A stretch of DNA of 55,424 nt from Terriglobales bacterium (GTDB lineage: Bacteria; Acidobacteriota; Terriglobia; Terriglobales; Acidobacteriaceae): the NCBI GenBank assembly GCA_035624455.1, contig DASPRM010000081.1:1-55424 (forward strand), in the 5' to 3' direction. Shown here one piece after another: positions 17,213 through 25,703 of the stretch (position 1 is the first letter of the stretch; every line of letters begins with the position of its first letter). The notes beneath the pieces are model-generated. The model made no database searches, was not told the origin of the DNA, and saw nothing but the letters and a program-made list of their open reading frames with translations. Position numbers and translations under genes: made by a program.

Positions 17213-18634
17213 CTATCTTTCGCCCATCCCCGTCTTCTTCACCTCCGCCTGCTTCACCGGCTTCATCTGGCGCAGCTCCAGTTGCCCCAGGCGGCAGAAA
17301 TTGATGGCGTCGGCGACAATGCGCGTGGCCTCGCCGGGCGCATGGAATCCGGTGGAATTCTCTGCCTCCACGAAATCGATATAGAACTGGGCTTTGCGCT
17401 GATAATCCTGCGCCTTCGCCAGTTCGGCATCGCTCGCTCCTTCAGCTTTGGCTGCCTTGATGTCGTGAATCAGGTCGATCAGCGAATCCATCGCTACGTT
17501 TCGAATGTTGAAGAAGCGCGTCTGGATCTCCTCCACCCGCGCCTTCAACTCCTCTTCCGGCCACTTGTGACAGGTCTGGCAGGCGCGGTTGATATTCAAC
17601 AGCGGGCTGCGCACGTTGTGGTCGCTGATCTTCAGGCCGCCTTCGCGCTTGTACGGCATGTGGCAGTCGGCGCAAGCCACGCCCGAACGCGCGTGGATGC
17701 CCTGATTCCACAGCTCAAATTCCGGATGCCGCGGTTTGATCAGCGGTGCTCCGGTTTCCGCGTGCTTCCACTCCACCACCTTGTCTTCGTCTTCGAACGC
17801 CACAATCTCTTCGACCTTCAATCCCTTGGCCCACGGGAACGTAAGCTGCTTGGTCGGCCCGCGGAAGTAATACGTCACGTGGCACTGCCCGCACACAAAT
17901 GAACGCATCTCCTGGCGGCTGGCCATCTTATTGACGTCGTAATCTGCGATCCCCTGTGACGCCTTCAGCACCTTGATGCCTTCGATAAATGCCGGGCGCG
18001 TGACTCGCAATTCCATCGTCCGCGGATCGTGGCAATCGATGCAGGCGATTGGGTGCTTCACCAGCTTGCGGGCCTCGGCATAAGTCATGTGATTGATGGC
18101 TTCGAAGCCCTTCATGGGATCGCCATTTCCCACCTGGTTGTAGGCCACCACCATGGAGGCGTGGCAGTTCAGGCAGGCTCCCGGAGGATTCGCCTTCTGA
18201 CGTTCAGTGAAGGTCTGATCCTCGAGCATGTAAGCGTGGCCGCGCTTCTCGCGATAGTCCTTGGAAAAGGAATATCCCGCCCACATTTCAATCAATCGAG
18301 GGTCAGCTTCCAGCTTGGAGCGCGCGACTACCGCCCGCGGATCCGCCTGCGTCGGCGTATGGGGGAGGGCTTCGCTGCCGCCGTAGCGGGTGCGCTGCTG
18401 ATCGACGGTGCGCTTGTAGTCGTCGTACTGCATGGGGAAGTTCTTGCCCCAGGTTTCCGGGTCGTCGACGGTGTTGTTCAACTCCACCACGCGATAGAAA
18501 GGATTCTTAGCCTCCTGCTTGCGCTCGAAGATGTTAACCAGCAGCGCGGTAACAGCCAGCGCGGCAACGGCGGCGAAGAACACAGTGGCGAAGAACAAAA
18601 TTCGGGCGCGGCCTGTCTCGCTCATCCTATTCAT
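17213..18634 (-). CDS. nrfA: cytochrome c nitrite reductase, catalytic subunit (ammonia-forming)
   Basis: A 473-residue periplasmic pentaheme enzyme reducing nitrite to ammonium with six electrons. An N-terminal hydrophobic stretch (11-34) is a signal or anchor. Five heme motifs follow: CLNCH 154, CIDCH 198, CGQCH 248, CADCH 321, CQTCH 352. The first, the catalytic heme, is CXXCH, not the classical CXXCK. Active-site residues are Arg131 (RGHAY), Tyr255 (CHVTYYF) and His303 (KPRHPEFE). Two ligands of the conserved calcium are changed: Glu to Thr254 and Gln to Arg302, while Lys300 is kept. The ATG at 18634 has GAGGA ahead and overlaps the nrfH 3' end by eight bases, so translation is probably coupled. 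A longer frame extending upstream through nrfH is not used. Confidence 0.95.
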   Translation of the reverse strand: MNRMSETGRARILFFATVFFAAVAALAVTALLVNIFERKQEAKNPFYRVVELNNTVDDPETWGKNFPMQYDDYKRTVDQQRTRYGGSEALPHTPTQADPRAVVARSKLEADPRLIEMWAGYSFSKDYREKRGHAYMLEDQTFTERQKANPPGACLNCHASMVVAYNQVGNGDPMKGFEAINHMTYAEARKLVKHPIACIDCHDPRTMELRVTRPAFIEGIKVLKASQGIADYDVNKMASRQEMRSFVCGQCHVTYYFRGPTKQLTFPWAKGLKVEEIVAFEDEDKVVEWKHAETGAPLIKPRHPEFELWNQGIHARSGVACADCHMPYKREGGLKISDHNVRSPLLNINRACQTCHKWPEEELKARVEEIQTRFFNIRNVAMDSLIDLIHDIKAAKAEGASDAELAKAQDYQRKAQFYIDFVEAENSTGFHAPGEATRIVADAINFCRLGQLELRQMKPVKQAEVKKTGMGER

Positions 18635-19127
18635 TGCTTGTTCCTCGATGTGTGGGTTGCGGCAGCGAGGCCGCTGTTTCCGTGTGTCCCACGGAAGAGT
18701 GACAGCGGGTGCACGACATGCCGGCAGCCTGCCGATGCCAGCCATCAATCGCGGTCACGATTTCCTGATGGCAGTGCCGGCAGGCGGCCTCGGTCACACG
18801 ATAATTTCTAGGCTTGATATCGATGGAATCGGGAAAGCGTCCCGAAGTAAACGCCAGGGAGTGGAAGAATCCATTGCTGGCCTTCACCGCATATTTTCCG
18901 ACCAGGTTGTGAGGCGTGTGGCAGTCATTACAAACCGCCACGGAGCGGTGGCTGCTCTTGATCCAGGCATCGTAGTACGACTGCATGACGTGGCAGTTAG
19001 CGCAGGCCCCGGGGTTGTTCGAGAGGTAGGAATATCCCTTGGCATAAACAAAGGTGTAGGCGCCAATGCCGATGGTTGTCCCCAGAAGCACTGCAATCAG
19101 CACCGCGGCTGCAAATCTTGCCCGCAT
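18627..19127 (-). CDS. nrfH: cytochrome c nitrite reductase, membrane quinol-oxidising subunit
   Basis: A 166-residue tetraheme NapC/NirT-family protein that takes electrons from menaquinol and passes them to NrfA. Residues ~5-28 form the single membrane anchor. Heme motifs are CANCH 42-46 followed by Val-Met48 (the CXXCHxM type of NrfH heme 1), CNDCH 66-70, CRHCH 116-120 and CTRCH 139-143. The ATG is preceded by GAGAGG. It is the first gene of the nrfHA operon and its stop overlaps the nrfA start. About 120 bases upstream is a TGTGA-N6-TCACG palindrome, a plausible CRP/FNR-family operator. Length and heme spacing are normal. Confidence 0.95.
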   Translation of the reverse strand: MRARFAAAVLIAVLLGTTIGIGAYTFVYAKGYSYLSNNPGACANCHVMQSYYDAWIKSSHRSVAVCNDCHTPHNLVGKYAVKASNGFFHSLAFTSGRFPDSIDIKPRNYRVTEAACRHCHQEIVTAIDGWHRQAAGMSCTRCHSSVGHTETAASLPQPTHRGTSNE

Positions 19128-19245
19128 TCCAGCCTCTCAAGAGCTAGGAAGACAGCCCCGGCTCAATCCAGAGGCGAGCGAATCCTCTTGCGATCCTGGC
19201 TATCGGTTTGAGCGAGCGATTATGGATGAGGTAACCGCCCGGCGA

Positions 19246-19261
19246 TGTGACACTGGTCACG
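19246..19261. promoter_or_regulatory. candidate CRP/FNR-family operator
   Basis: TGTGACACTGGTCACG, that is TGTGA-N6-TCACG, a palindrome differing by one base from the CRP consensus TGTGA-N6-TCACA. It lies almost midway between the divergent starts of nrfH (19127) and the DsbD-N-like gene (19373), about 115 bases from each, so it could serve either promoter. It fits CRP/FNR-type regulators in general; whether the ligand is cAMP or a redox signal cannot be read. Confidence 0.5.
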
Positions 19262-19372
19262 CCACGAATCTGCAATCCAATTACCAGAGATGTGGGAGCA
19301 ATCGCACCGCCGGTCCTCGCGCGTCGCAATTGGCAAGACTACAGCAACGAGCCTTCAGGTTAAACTAGAGAC

Positions 19373-20215
19373 ATGTGCCTCGCCTCCTTGCAAGTCCGCC
19401 TGCTCGTCCTGCTGCTGTTCGCGGCGGCATCGGCGTGGGCGAGCGACGCTCTAACCTCGCCGGTGGAATTGAACCTGGTTTCGGAAAACCAGGCTATTTC
19501 GCCTGGGCAGCCATTCTGGATCGGTCTCCACTTCGACATTGCGCGCAACTGGCACATCTATTGGATCAACGCGGGTGACTCCGGCGAGCCGCCGAAAGTC
19601 CAATGGGATCTGCCGCCCGGCTTCACCGCCGGCGAAATCCAGTGGCCCACGCCAGAGCGCTTCCAGATGGATACCATCGTGGACTACGGCTATCACGATC
19701 AGGCAGTCTTGCTGGTTCCGATCACCGCACCTCCCACGGCCAAGCCAGGAACCAGGGTCAACCTAGCCGCCAATGTCAAATGGCTGATGTGCCGCAACGT
19801 CTGCATGCCCGGCAAGGCCCGAGTCACCCTGGCCGTGCCCGTTGCCCAAACCTCTGCTCCCGATACCGCGGTAAAGGAATTCTTCGACAAGAGCCGCATG
19901 AAGCTCCCCAAGCCCCTGCCCAAGACCTGGAAAGCGTCGGTTTCATCCCGCCCGCAGGAATTCGTGCTGAACATTAAGGCTGGGAAGTCGGTTTCCGACG
20001 CGCGCTTCTTCCCTCTCGAACCTGAGCAGATCGACAACGCCGCCGAACAAAAACTCACTCCCGGCCCACGAGGATGGGAGCTGCATCTCAAGAAATCCGA
20101 TCAGCTGCTGAAATCGATCTCCAATTTGAAAGGTGTACTGGTCGTCACCGCCAACGAGGGTTACTTCATTGACGCTCCCGTCGCGGACGCCGCATCTAAG
20201 AAATCCGTACGCTAA
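19373..20215 (+). CDS. stand-alone DsbD N-terminal-domain-like periplasmic protein
   Basis: A 280-residue exported protein: signal peptide LVLLLFAAASAWA, then an immunoglobulin-like domain as in the periplasmic alpha domain of DsbD/ScsB-type thiol reductases. The motif IGLHFDIARNWHIYWINAGD and, near residue 140, VKWLMCRNVCMPG with the family Cys-x3-Cys support this. Full DsbD carries a membrane electron-conducting domain and a thioredoxin domain after this one; here the protein ends after ~150 further residues with no membrane segment, so its electron donor must be another protein. It is followed 34 bases later by a thiol-dependent redoxin, which could be its partner. It is divergent from nrfHA. 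Confidence 0.82.
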   Translation: MCLASLQVRLLVLLLFAAASAWASDALTSPVELNLVSENQAISPGQPFWIGLHFDIARNWHIYWINAGDSGEPPKVQWDLPPGFTAGEIQWPTPERFQMDTIVDYGYHDQAVLLVPITAPPTAKPGTRVNLAANVKWLMCRNVCMPGKARVTLAVPVAQTSAPDTAVKEFFDKSRMKLPKPLPKTWKASVSSRPQEFVLNIKAGKSVSDARFFPLEPEQIDNAAEQKLTPGPRGWELHLKKSDQLLKSISNLKGVLVVTANEGYFIDAPVADAASKKSVR

Positions 20216-20249
20216 ATCTTCATCCTCTGATGCTGCAGGAGGTTCCCTA

Positions 20250-20858
20250 ATGAAGCTCTCCCGTTCCTTCCTCGTTTCTCTCGCGCTTTTAACATTCTCT
20301 GCTGCGGCTTTTGCCGCCAAGGTGGGCGATCCTGCTCCCAATTTCACCGCCACCGACAGCAATGGCAAGACGGAGCAGCTTTCCGCTTACAAAGGCAAGT
20401 TTGTGGTCCTCGAATGGCACAATCAAGGATGCCCATTCACCCAAAAGCACTACACCAGTCACAACATGCAAAATCTGCAGAAGGAATGGACCGGCAAGGG
20501 CGTGGTGTGGTTTACCGTGATCTCTTCAGCTCCCGGCAAGCAGGGCTACGTCACCGCCGACGAAGAGAATGCTTACCTCAAGCAGATGGCAGCGTCTCCA
20601 ACCGCGGTCCTGCTCGACCCTAACGGTGCCGTCGGCCATCTCTACGATGCCAAAACCACGCCGCACATGTTCATCATCAATCCCGATGGGGTGCTGATCT
20701 ACAACGGCGCTATCGACGACAAAGCCTCAACCGACGCCTCCGACATCCCAACCTCGAAAAACTATGTAGAGGCGGCGTTACAAGAGGCGACCACGGGGAA
20801 GCCCGTCAGCAACCCGACCAGCCGTCCCTACGGCTGCTCGGTGAAATACGCAGAGTGA
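20250..20858 (+). CDS. exported peroxiredoxin-like thiol protein (PRX_like1 type)
   Basis: A 202-residue thioredoxin-fold protein with signal peptide (FLVSLALLTFSAAAFA). The AhpC/TSA-like core starts KVGDPAPNFTATDSNGK; the active cysteine lies in HNQGCPFTQKHY around residue 64. TTPHMFIINPDG carries the cis-Pro of thioredoxin folds. A second cysteine in the C-terminal RPYGCSVKY could resolve the disulfide. It probably reduces peroxides or protein disulfides in the periplasm (inference). The start is set at 20250 because a perfect AGGAGG (20237-20242) precedes it by seven bases; a longer frame running through the previous gene has no such support. It forms an operon with the DsbD-N-like gene. 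Confidence 0.88.
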   Translation: MKLSRSFLVSLALLTFSAAAFAAKVGDPAPNFTATDSNGKTEQLSAYKGKFVVLEWHNQGCPFTQKHYTSHNMQNLQKEWTGKGVVWFTVISSAPGKQGYVTADEENAYLKQMAASPTAVLLDPNGAVGHLYDAKTTPHMFIINPDGVLIYNGAIDDKASTDASDIPTSKNYVEAALQEATTGKPVSNPTSRPYGCSVKYAE

Positions 20859-20936
20859 TGTAGTTGATTTATTTCCGCCGAATTTCGGCGAGTTTTGCGG
20901 GTGCCCTATGTTAGGCGTCAGTTGGCTAACGTGGGA

Positions 20937-20957
20937 GGTCGAAGCGTAGCTTCGACC
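20937..20957. terminator. hairpin between convergent genes
   Basis: Perfect nine-base stem GGTCGAAGC / GCTTCGACC with a GTA loop. It stands between the redoxin stop (20858) and the kinase stop (20969), but has no T-tract on either strand. It is a possible bidirectional terminator or another repeat palindrome. Confidence 0.45.
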
Positions 20958-20968
20958 GGGTGTGGCAA

Positions 20969-23422
20969 TTATTTTCCCCGCGCCGCCAGGAACTTGCTCT
21001 CGCAATCCGTGGCTGCTGCTTTTAATGGAGGGAATTCCGGTTTCTGCCGGAAGCGATTAAACAAAGGATCCTTCTCCAGCGCTACGGACGCGCAATAATT
21101 CTGCGCTATCGCTGTCTTCAAGACGTTGGCAGCGATGCCATACTGCCCGCAGTAGGCCATCAGCGACGACTGGAAATATTTCATCTCCGGATCGCGTTCC
21201 AGCAGTAGCGACGGCTCAAGATCCTTCACCGTTTGCTCGACTTCGGAGGCGGAATGCGCCGTCAGGCAGCGCTCCAGGATGCCTCCATTCCACGGCGGCC
21301 GCATCGACATCTTGTCCACGATCTCTCGCGCTTCGCTGACCTTGCCCTGGCGCAACAGGATCGACGGCATAACATTGTTGGCATATTCCGAGCCGGCGTC
21401 CAGTTCCAGGAATTCAATCGCCCGCTGGTTCTCCCCCAGCTCAAAGAAGGTAAAAGCACAGGAACGGAATTCAAAATTCCCCGGATCGAGTCCGCCTGCT
21501 TTTTCACATTCCTGGGCCGACTCCTGCAGTTGCCCGGCATACCGCAGCACATACGCCAGTGCCAGCCTCGCCCCGGCATTGTCGGGACGGCGATTCACCA
21601 ACTCGCGCGCCTGCTTGTATGCCCCAACTATGTCGCCGCTCTCCGCCCGATCCCGCGCCAGGTGCGCGGCAGCCGAAATCAGGTTGGGATCCAACGCAAC
21701 TGCCCGCTCCAGCGCGGCAATCGATTTCTGAAATACTCCCGGCCCGCCAGTCCCGTAAGACGCGTCGTAGTAATAGCGCATCCCCAGCTCATCCCACGCC
21801 GGCGCGTACGCCGGATCCAGGCCCACCGCCTTTTCCAGCATGTTGACAGCTTCTTGGTTGGGAACAGGATCGTGCGGAACCGAGGCGCTGCGCAGGAACA
21901 GATCATATGCTTCGGGATTCTTGGGCTTGGTGGCGCTCTCCACGCCGCCAGTAGTTGCCCCGATCGCCGGCAGCAATCTTTGCCGCACCTGCGAGCTCAG
22001 CTGGGCCTGCATCCCTGTCAAATCCTGCGGAAGTCCGGTAACCGAACCCTGCCAGACCACGCGGTTTGTCTTGGTGTCCACCGCCTCCAGTCCAACGATC
22101 AGTCTTTCACCCTGCTTGACGAAATGTCCGGAAACCGTGGTGTCGACGTGTAGCTCCTTTCCTATCTTCTGCGGATCGAAGTCTCCCGTAGCATATTTGC
22201 GCGTAGCCGACGAAGGGCGAATTTCCAGCGACGGCATGTAGGTGAGCGCGGTGCCGAGTTCGTCCGCCAGCGCGAACCGCAGGTAGTCAAGCGAAGAGTC
22301 GCCGCTCGCATTCTGGAACGGCAGAACCGCCAATGACTTCCCCGAACTTGCGCGAACGCTCACTCCGCGGTGGCGCACAAACCACCCCACCGCCAGCAGC
22401 AGCAAAGCCAGCACGATTGCCCCCAATCCGATCAGCCGGTAAATACGGATCGAATCCATGCCGCTGAACGTGTTGGTTGGGCGCCGCCGCAGAACTGCAC
22501 TGACCGCGGTCTTGGTCACCGTATCCGCGTCGGTGTCGTGCTTCAGCTTCTGCAGGTCTGCCCCTAGTTCCTTGGCGCTCTGGTAGCGCTTGTCGCGGTC
22601 TTTCTCCATCGCCTTGCCGACGATGCGCTCAAACTCGAACGGCAACGACGGATTTAATCTCAGCGGCGACGTTGGCTTCTTGTGCAACACTGCATCCAGC
22701 GTCATGATGACGTTTTTCGCAGCGAACGGCTTCTGCCCCGTGGCCATCTCGTACAGCACTACGCCGAACGAAAAGATATCGGTGCGGAAATCCAGTTCCT
22801 CGCCCTTAGCCTGCTCGGGCGACATGTACACGGCGGTGCCCGGAACCACCCCAATCGCAGTCAGAGTCTCTTCGTAGTTGGTGTCAGAGACCTCATCCCC
22901 CGCGGTCGTCACCGGGCGGGGCGCCATTTTGCGTTCCTGCAGCTTGGCCAGGCCGAAATCCAGAATCTTGGCGTGACCTCGGGTGGTCAGGAAAATGTTG
23001 GCTGGCTTGATGTCGCGGTGGATGATCCCGCGCGCATGCGCCGCATCCAGCGCCTCGGAAATCTCCACCCCCACCGTCAGCACTTCTTCGAAAGGCAGCG
23101 GTTTGTTGCCCTGAAGGCGCTCTTTCAAAGTGTCGCCCTCGAGCAACTCCATCACCATGAAGGGCTGCCCGTCCTGCTCGTCAATTTCGTGGATGGTACA
23201 GATATTGGGGTGATTAATCTGCGAGGCGGAACGGGCTTCGCGTTCGAAACGCTCTACTGCTTTGCTGTCATCGGCAAGGCGGTCAGGAATGAACTTGATG
23301 GCAACCCGGCGTCCCAGCTTGACGTCCTCGGCCAGGTAAACCACTCCCATGCCGCCACCTCCCAGCTTCTCCAGGATGCGATAGTGAGAGATGGTACGGC
23401 CGATCAATGGGAAGGCCTCCAC
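20969..23422 (-). CDS. transmembrane serine/threonine protein kinase with extracytoplasmic TPR domain
   Basis: An 817-residue PknB-type kinase. Cytoplasmic kinase domain ~14-290: glycine loop LGGGGMGVVYLAE, Lys43 (VAIKF), catalytic HRDIKPAN (135-142), DFG at 155-157, activation segment ending VYMSPEQAKGEE. A single membrane helix (~330-349) follows. The outer part has a FlgO-like beta/alpha domain (~360-480, with PSSATRKYATGDFDPQKIGKEL cut in two by the fold core) and about six TPR-like repeats to the end (for example LDPAYAPAWDELGMRYYYDA). This kinase-TM-TPR layout is common in Acidobacteriota. It should phosphorylate Ser/Thr of unknown targets in response to an envelope signal. It converges with the redoxin gene. 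Confidence 0.94.
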   Translation of the reverse strand: MEAFPLIGRTISHYRILEKLGGGGMGVVYLAEDVKLGRRVAIKFIPDRLADDSKAVERFEREARSASQINHPNICTIHEIDEQDGQPFMVMELLEGDTLKERLQGNKPLPFEEVLTVGVEISEALDAAHARGIIHRDIKPANIFLTTRGHAKILDFGLAKLQERKMAPRPVTTAGDEVSDTNYEETLTAIGVVPGTAVYMSPEQAKGEELDFRTDIFSFGVVLYEMATGQKPFAAKNVIMTLDAVLHKKPTSPLRLNPSLPFEFERIVGKAMEKDRDKRYQSAKELGADLQKLKHDTDADTVTKTAVSAVLRRRPTNTFSGMDSIRIYRLIGLGAIVLALLLLAVGWFVRHRGVSVRASSGKSLAVLPFQNASGDSSLDYLRFALADELGTALTYMPSLEIRPSSATRKYATGDFDPQKIGKELHVDTTVSGHFVKQGERLIVGLEAVDTKTNRVVWQGSVTGLPQDLTGMQAQLSSQVRQRLLPAIGATTGGVESATKPKNPEAYDLFLRSASVPHDPVPNQEAVNMLEKAVGLDPAYAPAWDELGMRYYYDASYGTGGPGVFQKSIAALERAVALDPNLISAAAHLARDRAESGDIVGAYKQARELVNRRPDNAGARLALAYVLRYAGQLQESAQECEKAGGLDPGNFEFRSCAFTFFELGENQRAIEFLELDAGSEYANNVMPSILLRQGKVSEAREIVDKMSMRPPWNGGILERCLTAHSASEVEQTVKDLEPSLLLERDPEMKYFQSSLMAYCGQYGIAANVLKTAIAQNYCASVALEKDPLFNRFRQKPEFPPLKAAATDCESKFLAARGK

Positions 23423-23825
23423 CCTGTCGGGAAGGCCATGTTAGGCCGCGCCGCATATCAAGTCAATCGGCTGGGGGGGAGGTATCCTTCGGGAAAAATT
23501 CCGACCCCCCTGCCGTTGCCGGAGCGGGATCGGGGCCGGGAGCGGTTACGGAAACGTGCACGGGAGAGGGAGTGAATGTGGGCATGGAGGGGGGCGGAAT
23601 CGCGCACGATTCAAGTTTCCTTTTAGTCTGACTGGGAGGACCCTTGCGCAATATACTTAGAGGTTTCTCTACTTCTTTAGATTTGCTTCTACGGTTCTCT
23701 TCCAGGGCGCAGCGGTATCACCCGCTCTCCGCTTCCGCTCGTAGGCCAACCCTGTCCTGTTGTTGCATTCACCTCTCTCGCCGCGCAGATAGAACCCACA
23801 AAATTTGTGCCAATCCTATCCGGGA
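23423..23825. other. intergenic stretch at the edge of the AT-richer patch
   Basis: 403 bases with no accepted gene. The first part is very G-rich (GGGGGGAGG near 23474 and GGAGGGGGGCG near 23586). From about 23640 composition becomes visibly more AT-rich and stays so to about 30 kb. No terminator or promoter could be supported. Confidence 0.4.
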
Positions 23826-24320
23826 TCAGGCCGCCGGACGCGCGCGTCGATGAAATAGTCTCATCCATCGCAAAAGACTCGCATACACGGCAAAAGAAAC
23901 AGTGGAGACCACAACTGAGAAACCCCATACAATTCGAGTGTAAAAAGGATCGGGCAGTAATTGTACGTGCCCATGCCCATGCAGAAGAAAGATCAGCAAT
24001 AGAGTAACCGGACCGAGAGCAGCACCAACAAACAAAGTGAGAGGCCAAGATAAGCGTCTAATAGCAGCAGGGGGGACAAACACTGCAATAGGTACGCCGA
24101 CTAAGAGCCAACCCCAGAATGAGAAGATTCCATACAAGACAGAGTGTTCTAACGCTCCTGGCATTAGGCGGAATGTTCCCCCAGCATGTTCTACGACGAG
24201 CCTGGCACGCAGCCGGGCGGCCTCTTCCAGGAGACAAACAAGCAACACCGCATCGCCCGCCAGCAGCCCAACAAACGCTAAACTAAGCCGCTTTATGGGA
24301 TTGATTTCATCCAAAGACAC
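23826..24320 (-). CDS. predicted membrane protein, unknown function
   Basis: A 164-residue protein with four hydrophobic segments: LAFVGLLAGDAVLLVCLL, YGIFSFWGWLLVGVPIAVF, LTLFVGAALGPVTLLLIFLL and IVWGFSVVVSTVSFAVYASL. A short His-rich turn (HGHGHVQ) follows the third. The C-terminus is basic. I recognise no family. The GTG at 24320 is chosen because AAGGAG lies seven bases ahead. It is divergent from the small lipoprotein-like gene at 24383 with only 62 bases between them. The gene is more AT-rich than the flanking chromosome and may be acquired. Confidence 0.6.
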   Translation of the reverse strand: MSLDEINPIKRLSLAFVGLLAGDAVLLVCLLEEAARLRARLVVEHAGGTFRLMPGALEHSVLYGIFSFWGWLLVGVPIAVFVPPAAIRRLSWPLTLFVGAALGPVTLLLIFLLHGHGHVQLLPDPFYTRIVWGFSVVVSTVSFAVYASLLRWMRLFHRRARPAA

Positions 24321-24382
24321 ATCCTTGCTCCTTCATTTTCATAAGCGTCTACAATGAGTAGAGGTGGGTCAGGTCTCCTGAG

Positions 24383-24793
24383 ATGAATCGACAGGTCTCG
24401 ATGATCATTATCATAAGTAGCATGCTGTTCTTTGGCGTGGGTTGCAATCGTGAGATCCGGGTTCAGAAAGAGATGACATGGGAATGTGCACCCGAATACT
24501 ATATGCGAAACTACCCCCAAGCCCAGCCGGTACGACTCAGGTTCATTGAGAACCCCCACTATGAGGAGGTCATTTCTGGTCAGGGTCTATGCAACCAGCT
24601 GGAAAAATCTGGAAGGACTGTCGTGATCGTCGAGTTTGAGGCATGGGGCAATCGCTATCGTGGCCTCTATGGATACCGCGCAATTTCCGTCGACGGCCTG
24701 AAAGTCCAAGATGTTGGTGGCTGGGGATCAAGCGGTGCAAACGCTAGTGTAAAGGACGTCGGACCGCATCCGCTAAGCAGACTTTTCAAGTAG
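24383..24793 (+). CDS. putative small lipoprotein, unknown function
   Basis: 136 residues. The N-terminus MNRQVSMIIIISSMLFFGVGC is a signal peptide ending in a lipobox-like GVGC, so Cys21 may be lipidated, although the -3 residue is unusual. The mature part is mixed charged and aromatic with two further cysteines (WECAPEYY and GLCNQLE). It ends in VKDVGPHPLSRLFK. No known domain seen. It is convergent with the HEAT-like gene (17 bases between stops). The gene lies in the AT-richer patch. Confidence 0.55.
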   Translation: MNRQVSMIIIISSMLFFGVGCNREIRVQKEMTWECAPEYYMRNYPQAQPVRLRFIENPHYEEVISGQGLCNQLEKSGRTVVIVEFEAWGNRYRGLYGYRAISVDGLKVQDVGGWGSSGANASVKDVGPHPLSRLFK

Positions 24794-24809
24794 ACCGAAT
24801 GCCACTTGT

Positions 24810-25691
24810 CTATTTCTTCTCCACATCATTTGACTGCATGATCAATCCATTCCGCTTCAGAGCTTCTCGCGCAGCATTCTGAATGTCGACCAACTCCCTT
24901 GGGTTTTCTATCATTTTCTGGAGAGCGGGCTGTGCTTGTAGCACCGCCTCTTTCGGCATTCTTTGGAACGCCTGCGCAACCTGAAATCTTATTTCCTTGT
25001 CTCGATCGTTCAAGGCTGCGATAAGAATGTTTGTGAAATGGGGGTTCTCGGTACGTGTATTTGCAATGCCATTGAGGACAGCTTCTCTTACCTGAAGGCT
25101 TAACGACTGCGACAAGAATTTGTCTACCGCCGATGTGACCTCGCTATTCTCGGGCGCAATTCGCAAAAGCAGTGAGAGAGCATTGGCCTGCGCCATAGGG
25201 TTTCGATCAGTTCGCGTCAGATACTCAATTAGAGATTTCGTTGCGGATGATGGCGGGCTTGGCTTCATGAACGCAAAAATGCCAACTCCTGCCGCTTGTA
25301 ATCGTTCGTCGGGTAGATTGAGAAGTCTACCTATGCAATCCACATGGGGTGTCAATAGAGCAGCGCCGTCTGAACGTTGGGCGACAATCGTTAACATGAA
25401 GGCGCCCGCAAGTTTAATCCTGTCATCCTGGCGCAAAAGCGCTGCACAAAATGACGGAATGGCTTTGGAGACATCATCAGAACGTGTGCCCGGAATACCG
25501 TCGGCAATCCTCAGCAATTCATCGTCCTTGGGGGCCTGTGCAGAGTTGAAGCGTTCAATGAAACCTTGAAATGACTTCTGAAGAGAGACCCCTGCCTCCG
25601 TACTCGCCACTTGAGCGTGTAGTTGGCATACCGCAAGGGCCACCACAATAGCCGCTAAATAGCGGAACCCTACCTGCCGCGCAAAAAACAC
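24810..25691 (-). CDS. exported HEAT-repeat-like protein
   Basis: A 293-residue protein with signal peptide (LAAIVVALAVCQLHA) followed by a helical array. From residue ~70 repeats of ~35 residues read like HEAT units: AIPSFCAALLRQDDRIKLA, LLNLPDERLQAAGVGIF, FTNILIAALNDRDKEIRFQVAQAF and LQKMIENPRELVDIQNAAREAL. Such arrays usually mediate protein contacts. The GTG start at 25691 has AAGGAG about ten bases upstream. It begins 12 bases after the stop of the large gene 25704-27620 on the same strand, so the two form a probable two-gene operon. Partner and role unknown. Confidence 0.65.
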   Translation of the reverse strand: MFFARQVGFRYLAAIVVALAVCQLHAQVASTEAGVSLQKSFQGFIERFNSAQAPKDDELLRIADGIPGTRSDDVSKAIPSFCAALLRQDDRIKLAGAFMLTIVAQRSDGAALLTPHVDCIGRLLNLPDERLQAAGVGIFAFMKPSPPSSATKSLIEYLTRTDRNPMAQANALSLLLRIAPENSEVTSAVDKFLSQSLSLQVREAVLNGIANTRTENPHFTNILIAALNDRDKEIRFQVAQAFQRMPKEAVLQAQPALQKMIENPRELVDIQNAAREALKRNGLIMQSNDVEKK

Positions 25692-25703
25692 TCTTATTTC
25701 TCC

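Noticed and set aside
18029-18811. 260-codon plus-strand frame across the nrfA/nrfH junction
   Set aside because: Antisense to two clear multiheme cytochrome genes; no start signal and no recognisable protein features.
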